9,925 bases of DNA, taken from an uncultured Bacteroidales bacterium. GTDB lineage: Bacteria > Bacteroidota > Bacteroidia > Bacteroidales > P3. Positions 1-5,960 of the stretch are shown here, one piece after another; the stretch's first letter is position 1; every line of letters starts with the position of its first letter. The DNA lies in NCBI GenBank assembly GCA_947177315.1, contig CAMWTX010000047.1, positions 1 through 9,925 of the forward strand, in the 5' to 3' direction. The translations under genes and the position numbers were made by a program. A model generated the notes under the pieces. That model was not told where the DNA came from. It did not search any database and was given only the letters and a program-made list of their open reading frames with translations.

Positions 1-33
1 TCAGACCTTAGCACTCGATACCGTAATATACAA

Positions 34-70
34 AGGGCTGCACGACCCGTCAAAACGGCCGTGCAACCCT
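34..70 (-). terminator. Hairpin terminator after the surface-protein operon
   Basis: A 14-base-pair stem (34-47 with 57-70, two G-T wobbles) encloses a 9-base loop and lies 11 bases beyond the stop codon of the 1269-residue protein gene. On the minus strand the stem is followed by a modest U-rich stretch (TTTGTATATT), so it fits a Rho-independent terminator, though the T-run is short. On the plus strand an A-rich stretch follows, so it would act only on minus-strand transcripts. Confidence 0.7.
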
Positions 71-80
71 AAAAAGAAGC

Positions 81-3000
81 TTAGCGAACCACCACCTTCT
101 TTACCGAATATCCAGTGGCGGAGATGCGGCGGATAATATACAAACCACTGTTGCTCACAGAAATAACATTTCTTCCTTGCGCAACTTTAGTCTGTTTTAC
201 CAAAGCGCCCGCCATATTATAGACCTCGTATTGGCAAGCGGTATTGCCGAGAAGCACAATTGTTTGATTTTCAACATACACATTCCAATCCGCCTGTTCG
301 CGGCCTTCGTTGGCGGTTTCTTCCACAAAGAGGGCGGTAAGTGTCATGTCGCTGTTCAACACCAATTTATGCTCGGCGTTCTTGGTTACGATTTCGCCGC
401 CGTTCATCCAGGCCACAAACTCATAACCGGCGTTGGCAATCGCCTTGATGGTAACTTCCGCGCCCTTTTCGTAGCGGCCCGCACCTTGCACCGTGCCCAT
501 CCTGGCATCGCCCACATGGAGCGTCAGGGTTACCGAATCGCCCACCACGGATACGGCCTCAAATTCTGCCGTAAGCATAAGGTTTTCAGTTAGTGTAAAG
601 GTATATTCCGCATTCTTGGAAACATTAACGTCGTTGGCTTTCCAGGCCTTGAACGCATAACCTTCCTTGGCGATAGCCTTGGCCGTGACTGTCCCATTCT
701 TGGGATATCTGCCTGCCCCCTGCACCGTACCCATCATGGTGTCGTTCACCAAAAGGGTCAAATTAACGGAATCGGGATAAGCGTAGAACACGGCCGTAAG
801 CGTGCTGTCATTGTTCAACACAAGCGTGTGCGTACGCGTGGTGGCGATAACGGTTTCGCCCGCTTTCCAGGCTTCGAACCCATGACCCGCCCTGGGCGTG
901 GCGGTAATCGTTACTTCCGTACCCTTTACATATCGACCCGAACCGGCCACGTAGCCCATTTCGGAATCGTTTGGCGTAAGGGTCAAGGTGGCGGAATCCT
1001 GTTTCACCGCAAATTCCGCCGTAAGGGTAAGGTTCTGAGAAATCGCGAACGTATATTCCGCCAGACGAGAAACAACCCCCTGGGCAGACTTCCAGGCGAT
1101 GAATACATAACCGGCATTGGGCGTAGCCTTGATGGTAACTTCTTCGTTCAAGGCATATTTACCAGCCCCTTGAACCATGCCGTTACCATCGGTTTCGAGC
1201 ACCAGGGTTACCGAATCGACACTGGCCACAAACACCGCTGTCAGCGTGCGGTCTGCCACCAGGCTGTTGATGGTGTAGGATGCCTTGGTGGAAACCGGAG
1301 CGCCGTTTTCCCGCCAAGATTCAAACTTATATCCATTCTTGGCGGTGGCGGTAATGGTAACCGACTGACCTTTCTGATACTTGCCCGCACCGGTAACCGT
1401 GCCCTTTTCGGCATCCGCCACCAAGGTCAGGGTAACCGAATCGGGAACCACCACGGGCGCATCCATAAACAAGGCCACAAGAGTTCTGTTCCTGTCCACC
1501 TTGATTTTACAGGTGGCGGTACGGGCTACCGTATCCGAGCCTTCCGTCCAGGCCTTGAACACATAGCCGGCATTGGGCGTGGCCACAATCATGGCCGAAT
1601 CGTTCTTTTCGTATTGTCCACCACCGGTAACCGTTCCCTTGTCGGCATCCGCTTCCAGCGTCAGATTAACCCATTCGACAGTTACGGGATTCGAGGCTAT
1701 CGTTACGGTAAGGTGGGCATCGTCCTTTACGGTGATGTTCTTGACCGCAGGCTGCATATAGGTTATTTCAAAAAAGTACGTATAGGTCCCGCCCTCTATA
1801 AGCGGATGGTTTGCACTGTTATCCGTAAACACCACGGGAGGAATCATATTGGCCTGAGGACGTACAATCCCCACATCTTCGGCCTGCCAGGAATCCTGTT
1901 CCTGGCGCTTTACCGTTACCATGGAGATTTCGTAAAGCCCTTGGCCTGCGGCGGTAATATAATCCTGCACCAATTCTTCCGGCCATTGCCACGAAAGGCG
2001 CACGGCCGGGTTAGCCCCTCCCTGGGTCTGTTTTGCGGTGCAGTTGGTCATGCCCCGGTATTGCACCGCCCGTTCGAATACCGCCGTAATCGTGGTGTCG
2101 GTATTCAAGACAAACGTATATTGGGATTTTGAGGAAAGAATCGTATTGCCCGATTTCCATTGCTTAAAGGCATAGCCGGAATTGGCCACCGCCTTAATCG
2201 TAACGTCATCGCCCTTGGCGTACTTTCCGGCTCCCTGTACGGAACCCCATTGAGGATTATTGACATCAAGCGCCAAAAACACCGAATCGAGAACCACAGG
2301 CTTGGCTTCGAAAACGGCCGTCAGTTCCCTGCTTTGGGTAAGGGTTACCGTATAGCTGGCCGTGGTGGCGAGGGTATTGTCGCCTTCTTTCCATGCCACG
2401 AACCGATATCCGGGCTTGGGCTGGGCGGAAACAACCACCATCTCGTTCTTTTCATACTTTCCCGCTCCGGTAACCGTACCCATCGCCGGATCGTTCACAT
2501 GGAGGGTCAAGACAACAGAATCGGCATTAACCGGCGCGGCGGTCAAGGTTATCGTATGGAGCGGATCATTGGGCACCGGAACATTACCTATTGTAGGCTT
2601 GCCGTATGAAATCTCCATATGGTATGTAAACTCCCGGTTCAACACGAGTTCCGATTCAACACCATCCAGAAAAGAAGTAGCCGGCAATTCATATTCGGCA
2701 GGCTGTATCCTTCCCACTTCCAAATCAGTCCATAGCACAACGCCATTCTGCTCATATTTGGCAGGCCTGAAAATCTTTATCTCCGTTATCCGGTAGGAAC
2801 CCTCTCCCGGAGCCGTGTTATAATTGTCTATCAGTTCCTGCGGCCATGTCCAGCTCACTTCCACCCGAAGGCCTTCCCCCGATTCCACCTGCTTCACTTT
2901 CCATGCTGCCGGCGCCAGCAACGGCAAGGTGTATTCCGCACACGAGATCGTTACATAATTACCGCTTTGATACACCGCAGTGCCTGCGTATCTTCCATCA

Positions 3001-3890
3001 ACGACAATATTAGGATGTTCCGCCGTAAAATAAATATTCGCCCGATACGCACATTCCAAAGACATCGACCAATAACCCTGCGCATCGGTGTAGGTGGTAC
3101 CCAATACCTGGGCGTCTTCTCCATCTCCGTCGTAGGCGGTTATCTTGGCGCCTTCCACCTTTACCACCTCGTCTTCGCCATTCAGATATGTGACAACCCC
3201 CTCAAAAACATATTCCACGGGCTTCGCCACCAAGGTTACCGGAGGCACCACGATTTCTTCAGCTTTATCAATCGTAACCATTTGCGTCTGTGTGATGAAG
3301 TTTTCCTTAGAATAAGTAAGAGTATAGGTTCCCAACTCCAAACCATTGAATTGATAGCCATACGAACATTCCACCTTGTCGTAATACGAGTCGCCATACT
3401 CCGTGGTGGTCGAAGCGGCATAATCATCGCCACTTATCGCCACAGTTATGCCATACGCACAACTCGAATAATTACCTTCGTAATTAGCCGTGCCAACCAG
3501 CGTAGCCTTGGGGGTTACATCGCCACCACCTCCCGCAGGCTTTATCACGAGGTTCAGCGTCACATCCCCTCCTGTATAATCATATGTAAACGGATTTTGT
3601 CCTCCTTCCACAAAAACCCAATCGGAAGAGGGGGCGTAAGTAGGCCATTCACCTTCGGTCGATAAATAAAAATTTACCGACATCTCATACGGTACCGAAA
3701 ACGAGTAACTCCCACCACTGACATCGGTAGCTCCAACTATAACGCTGTTATCGATCTTGCCGAGTGCAAGCCATAATCCAGCCGGCCATTGACCGCCCCC
3801 CTGCACTGTAATCGTGCCGGAGATATTTCCCGCCCAAGTAGGGATAGCAGTCCCTAACAACAAGGCTAAATAAAGAAGAATCTTTTTCAT
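81..3890 (-). CDS. T9SS-sorted surface protein with eight InlB-B-like repeats
   Basis: 1269-residue exported protein, probably displayed on the cell surface; no catalytic domain seen. Residues 1-20 are a Sec signal peptide ending TWA, without a lipobox. Three beta modules of carboxypeptidase-regulatory/prealbumin type follow at about 21-118, 128-222 and 225-317. An unassigned module with SWTWPQEL occurs at 328-455 and again, with SWQWPEEL, at 611-738. Eight InlB-B-like repeats of 73-78 residues begin at 457, 535, 739, 817, 892, 965, 1040 and 1118. Each opens with DSV-type beta residues, carries MGTVQGAGKY and GYxFxAW motifs and closes with LTAVF. Residues 1201-1269 form a T9SS C-terminal domain (VYNMAGALV, SGLYIIRR, end KKVVVR). 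The ATG at 3890 is supported by the signal peptide and by a leader shared with the 883-residue gene. It lies 12 bases after the previous stop, so it is last in an operon. The repeats suggest binding or adhesion, but this is inference. Confidence 0.9.
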   Translation of the reverse strand: MKKILLYLALLLGTAIPTWAGNISGTITVQGGGQWPAGLWLALGKIDNSVIVGATDVSGGSYSFSVPYEMSVNFYLSTEGEWPTYAPSSDWVFVEGGQNPFTYDYTGGDVTLNLVIKPAGGGGDVTPKATLVGTANYEGNYSSCAYGITVAISGDDYAASTTTEYGDSYYDKVECSYGYQFNGLELGTYTLTYSKENFITQTQMVTIDKAEEIVVPPVTLVAKPVEYVFEGVVTYLNGEDEVVKVEGAKITAYDGDGEDAQVLGTTYTDAQGYWSMSLECAYRANIYFTAEHPNIVVDGRYAGTAVYQSGNYVTISCAEYTLPLLAPAAWKVKQVESGEGLRVEVSWTWPQELIDNYNTAPGEGSYRITEIKIFRPAKYEQNGVVLWTDLEVGRIQPAEYELPATSFLDGVESELVLNREFTYHMEISYGKPTIGNVPVPNDPLHTITLTAAPVNADSVVLTLHVNDPAMGTVTGAGKYEKNEMVVVSAQPKPGYRFVAWKEGDNTLATTASYTVTLTQSRELTAVFEAKPVVLDSVFLALDVNNPQWGSVQGAGKYAKGDDVTIKAVANSGYAFKQWKSGNTILSSKSQYTFVLNTDTTITAVFERAVQYRGMTNCTAKQTQGGANPAVRLSWQWPEELVQDYITAAGQGLYEISMVTVKRQEQDSWQAEDVGIVRPQANMIPPVVFTDNSANHPLIEGGTYTYFFEITYMQPAVKNITVKDDAHLTVTIASNPVTVEWVNLTLEADADKGTVTGGGQYEKNDSAMIVATPNAGYVFKAWTEGSDTVARTATCKIKVDRNRTLVALFMDAPVVVPDSVTLTLVADAEKGTVTGAGKYQKGQSVTITATAKNGYKFESWRENGAPVSTKASYTINSLVADRTLTAVFVASVDSVTLVLETDGNGMVQGAGKYALNEEVTIKATPNAGYVFIAWKSAQGVVSRLAEYTFAISQNLTLTAEFAVKQDSATLTLTPNDSEMGYVAGSGRYVKGTEVTITATPRAGHGFEAWKAGETVIATTRTHTLVLNNDSTLTAVFYAYPDSVNLTLLVNDTMMGTVQGAGRYPKNGTVTAKAIAKEGYAFKAWKANDVNVSKNAEYTFTLTENLMLTAEFEAVSVVGDSVTLTLHVGDARMGTVQGAGRYEKGAEVTIKAIANAGYEFVAWMNGGEIVTKNAEHKLVLNSDMTLTALFVEETANEGREQADWNVYVENQTIVLLGNTACQYEVYNMAGALVKQTKVAQGRNVISVSNSGLYIIRRISATGYSVKKVVVR
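315..1676 (-). repeat. Six tandem InlB-B-like repeat units (R3-R8)
   Basis: Six consecutive units of about 73-78 codons sit in the 3' half of the 1269-residue gene (residues 739-1192). Units are related but clearly diverged in protein and DNA, so this is an old array, not a fresh tandem duplication. Most unit starts are marked on the plus strand by an accgaatcg-like string, which encodes the DSV start of each unit. The family match (divergent InlB B-repeat) rests on the GxGxY, GYxFxxW and LTAxF spacing. Confidence 0.85.
1677..2060 (-). repeat. Second copy of unassigned ~128-residue module
   Basis: Residues 611-738 of the 1269-residue protein. The segment carries SWQWPEEL, then YITAAGQGLYEI, then VGIVRP, and ends in a beta-rich stretch before the next InlB-B repeat. 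It aligns by eye with residues 328-455 of the same protein. The beta pattern and length could fit a fibronectin-III-like fold with insertions, but I cannot name the family. Confidence 0.65.
2070..2522 (-). repeat. Two InlB-B-like repeat units (R1-R2)
   Basis: Residues 457-607 of the 1269-residue protein, two units of 78 and about 73 residues. They are separated from the six-unit array by the second copy of the unassigned module, so the architecture is module-R1-R2-module-R3 to R8. This looks like duplication of a block, followed by expansion of the downstream array. Confidence 0.8.
2526..2909 (-). repeat. First copy of unassigned ~128-residue module
   Basis: Residues 328-455 of the 1269-residue protein: SWTWPQEL, then YNTAPGEGSYRI, then VGRIQP, ending just before the first InlB-B repeat. 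The shared positions with the second copy are the W-x-W-P-x-E-L core, the Tyr-x-Thr-Ala stretch, the Gly-x-Gly-x-Tyr-x-Ile stretch and a Val-Gly-x-x-x-Pro/Val-Gly-x-x-Arg-Pro turn. The 661-residue paralogue has no copy of this module. Confidence 0.65.
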
Positions 3891-3917
3891 CGCTTTAATT
3901 TTTTAGTTAATTAATAT
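3891..3917 (-). promoter_or_regulatory. Conserved A-rich translation leader of the 1269-residue gene
   Basis: Immediately upstream of the ATG at 3890 the minus strand reads TATTAATTAACTAAAAA and continues A-rich to the start. Nearly the same string (TATTAGTTAACCAAAAA) precedes the 883-residue gene. There is no Shine-Dalgarno sequence. The leader overlaps the final codons and the stop of the upstream 661-residue gene. A role in ribosome recruitment is an inference from position, conservation and the known SD-poor initiation of Bacteroidota. Confidence 0.55.
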
Positions 3918-5888
3918 TATTTTCTTTGCCGAGATACCGGTGGCGGAAATACGGCGGATGATATACATACCGCTGTTGTTCACCGCAATACGGTATTCGT
4001 TGGCGTTAGTCTTGACATGTTCTACCAAAGTGCCCGCCATATTATACACATCGTACTGACAAGCGGCCTTGCTACAGAGCACAATCGTTTGGTTTTCAGC
4101 AAATACATTCCAGGCGGCCTGTTCGAGTTCTTCGTTGGAGGTCTTAAGCGCGAACACAGCGGTCAAGGTGCTGTCGCTCACCAAGGTAAGTTTGTATTCG
4201 GCGGTCTTGGCCACAGTGTCGTTGCCGCTTATCCAAGCCACGAACACATAACCTTCGTTGGCGGTGGCCTTGATCGTTACTTCGGTGTTATTTGCGTATT
4301 TGCCGGCGCCTTCCACCTTGCCCATCTTGGCATCGTTCACTTCGAGGGTCAGGGTCGCCGAATCGTTCTGGACGAATTGAGCCACGAACATGGCGGTAAA
4401 CGTTCTGTCGGCATCCAGCACAAAGGTGTATTCGGCCGTCATGGAGATAACCATATCCCCTTCCATCCAGATGCGGAACTCGTAGCCTTCGTTGGGCACC
4501 GCCTTAATCGTTACCTGCTGCCCCTTTTCGTATTTGCCCTTGCCTTGAACCATACCCATCGTGGTATCGTTCATTTCGAGGGTCAGGGTTACCGAATCCT
4601 TGACCACCGGCGGATCAACAGGATCAACAGGGTCAACCGGCTTGGCGGCAAAGAAAGCCTTGAGCGTGCTGTCGCTGCTGAGGATAAAACGGTATTCGGC
4701 ATTCTTGGAAATCTCGGTTTCGCCATCTTGTGTCTTCCAGGCTTGGAACACATAACCTTCGTTGGGGATAGCCTTGATGGTTACTTCGGTGTTTTCTTCG
4801 TATCGGCCATCGCCCGTTACCGTGCCCATCTCGGCATCGTTCACCAACAGGTGCAAATCAAAGGAATCCTTTTCCACCACGGGCGGATCAATCGGCTCAA
4901 CCGGCTTGGGCGTACAGTTGATGGTTACCTCATTCTTCCCCATGTAATTTGCCGCTTGCGCAGCCGCTCTACCGGCCACCTCTATATCGGGATGTTCGGC
5001 ACCGAAATAAACCGTGGTACCGATCGTGCACAACAGGGTCATCTCCCATGCACCTTCCCCGTCGGTTTGAACCGGCGTGCCCAATACTTCGGCCTCTTCG
5101 CCGGCACCGTCGTAAGCGGTAATGGCGGCGCCTTGCACATAAACCGTTTCATCATCGGCATTCGTATAGGAGAGCGTACCGGAGAATTTATAATTGAGCG
5201 GCTCAGCCTCCAAGGTTACTTCCGGGGCTATCGTCTCCCCCGCTTCCGTAATCTCAACCGTTTGCGATTTTCCGCTATAGCCTTCCTTGGAATACCTAAG
5301 GGTGTAAGTACCCAATTCCAAATTCGTGAATTCATAGCCGATAGAACATCCTACCTTATCGGAATACTTGTCCGGATCGCTTTGGGTGGTCTGTAGCTCG
5401 ATCCCCCCCATACCATTGCTGAGGGAAACGAAAACCCCGGCCAAACAATCGCCGCCCTCCAAAACCTTGCCTATCAAGGAGGCCTTGGGCGTGGATTTAT
5501 ACTTTATCGTCAGGTTTACTTCGGCATCCGCCTTCAGGTTCAGGGTCATCGGATTGAGCTCCTGCCCATTTTCATCGACAATAACCCAATGGTTAGACTT
5601 ATAGTTATCATCATAGGCCATCTTCTTGTCCGAGCCGATGCCAAAGAATATATCACCGCCGAAATAACTGCTCAATGTATAGGTTGATGCCGGCAGACTG
5701 AATTCTTGTAACATGGACACATCTTTTCCTCCCATAAATAGCCCCACTATCAGTTTAAGACCGCTCAGCTCGCTCTTTTCGGCATCCGTCGCCTCTACGG
5801 TTATCGTTCCCGAAACCGTTATCGCACCCCAAGCCAGGCTACTCCCTAACAGTAACAGCATCAAAAATGACACAAGAAACTTTTTCAT
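3903..5888 (-). CDS. T9SS-sorted surface protein with three InlB-B-like repeats
   Basis: 661-residue exported protein, a shorter paralogue of the 1269-residue neighbour. Residues 1-21 are a Sec signal peptide (MKKFLVSF start). Three carboxypeptidase-regulatory/prealbumin-like modules lie at about 22-127, 135-228 and 231-325. Proline-rich linkers (EPIDPPVV and PVDPVDPVDPPVV) lead into InlB-B-like repeats at 341-415, 431-505 and 509-580. A T9SS C-terminal domain spans 592-661 (CQYDVYNMAG, SGMYIIRRISATG). The frame is open to an upstream in-frame ATG at 5954, but I chose 5888: it puts the signal peptide at the N-terminus and its leader (TTAATCAAAAG) matches those of the neighbours. An ATG at 5897 is the alternative. 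The gene lies 72 bases after the 883-residue gene and 12 bases before the next, so it is mid-operon. Oddity: the C-terminus is KKIILIN instead of the KKVVVR or KKVMVR of its relatives. Confidence 0.9.
   Translation of the reverse strand: MKKFLVSFLMLLLLGSSLAWGAITVSGTITVEATDAEKSELSGLKLIVGLFMGGKDVSMLQEFSLPASTYTLSSYFGGDIFFGIGSDKKMAYDDNYKSNHWVIVDENGQELNPMTLNLKADAEVNLTIKYKSTPKASLIGKVLEGGDCLAGVFVSLSNGMGGIELQTTQSDPDKYSDKVGCSIGYEFTNLELGTYTLRYSKEGYSGKSQTVEITEAGETIAPEVTLEAEPLNYKFSGTLSYTNADDETVYVQGAAITAYDGAGEEAEVLGTPVQTDGEGAWEMTLLCTIGTTVYFGAEHPDIEVAGRAAAQAANYMGKNEVTINCTPKPVEPIDPPVVEKDSFDLHLLVNDAEMGTVTGDGRYEENTEVTIKAIPNEGYVFQAWKTQDGETEISKNAEYRFILSSDSTLKAFFAAKPVDPVDPVDPPVVKDSVTLTLEMNDTTMGMVQGKGKYEKGQQVTIKAVPNEGYEFRIWMEGDMVISMTAEYTFVLDADRTFTAMFVAQFVQNDSATLTLEVNDAKMGKVEGAGKYANNTEVTIKATANEGYVFVAWISGNDTVAKTAEYKLTLVSDSTLTAVFALKTSNEELEQAAWNVFAENQTIVLCSKAACQYDVYNMAGTLVEHVKTNANEYRIAVNNSGMYIIRRISATGISAKKIILIN
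4149..4868 (-). repeat. Three InlB-B-like repeat units
   Basis: Residues 341-580 of the 661-residue protein, in three units of about 71-75 residues, each with MGxVxGxGxY, then NEGYxF followed by a Trp, then a closing (L/F)(T/K)AxF. The first and second units are separated by a proline-aspartate linker; the third leads directly into the T9SS domain. The third unit is the closest visible relative of the partial gene at the right edge of the window. Confidence 0.85.
4612..4638. repeat. Nine-base tandem repeat coding a Pro-Val-Asp linker
   Basis: Three 9-base units (ggatcaaca, ggatcaaca, gggtcaacc) stand head to tail and encode the PVD repeats between the first and second InlB-B units of the 661-residue protein. 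The unit length is a multiple of three, so slippage would change linker length without breaking the frame. Confidence 0.8.
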
Positions 5889-5960
5889 AGTTCTCATTCT
5901 TTTGATTAATAAAACACTAACTAACACAGAAAGTATATCGCCTCCCCTTTGCATCGAGGA

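Noticed and set aside
315..1676. CRISPR-like periodicity
   Set aside because: The period is about 220-235 bases, in frame, coding for protein repeats, and the units are diverged; no short identical repeats with unique spacers.
828..2132. Long plus-strand open frame of 434 codons antisense to the 1269-residue gene
   Set aside because: It runs antisense through the InlB-B repeats and yields periodic low-quality protein rich in Arg, His and Gly. It has no domain, no leader and no signal peptide; the minus strand carries the clear gene.
4017..5396. Long plus-strand open frame of 459 codons antisense to the 661-residue gene
   Set aside because: Same situation: the repeated FVGxxLDRY-like strings are the reverse reading of repeat motifs, not a real family.
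5889..5954. Upstream ATG at 5954 giving 22 extra residues to the 661-residue protein
   Set aside because: It would place charged residues ahead of the signal peptide and removes the gene's A-rich leader; the ATG at 5888 matches the leaders of the sister genes.
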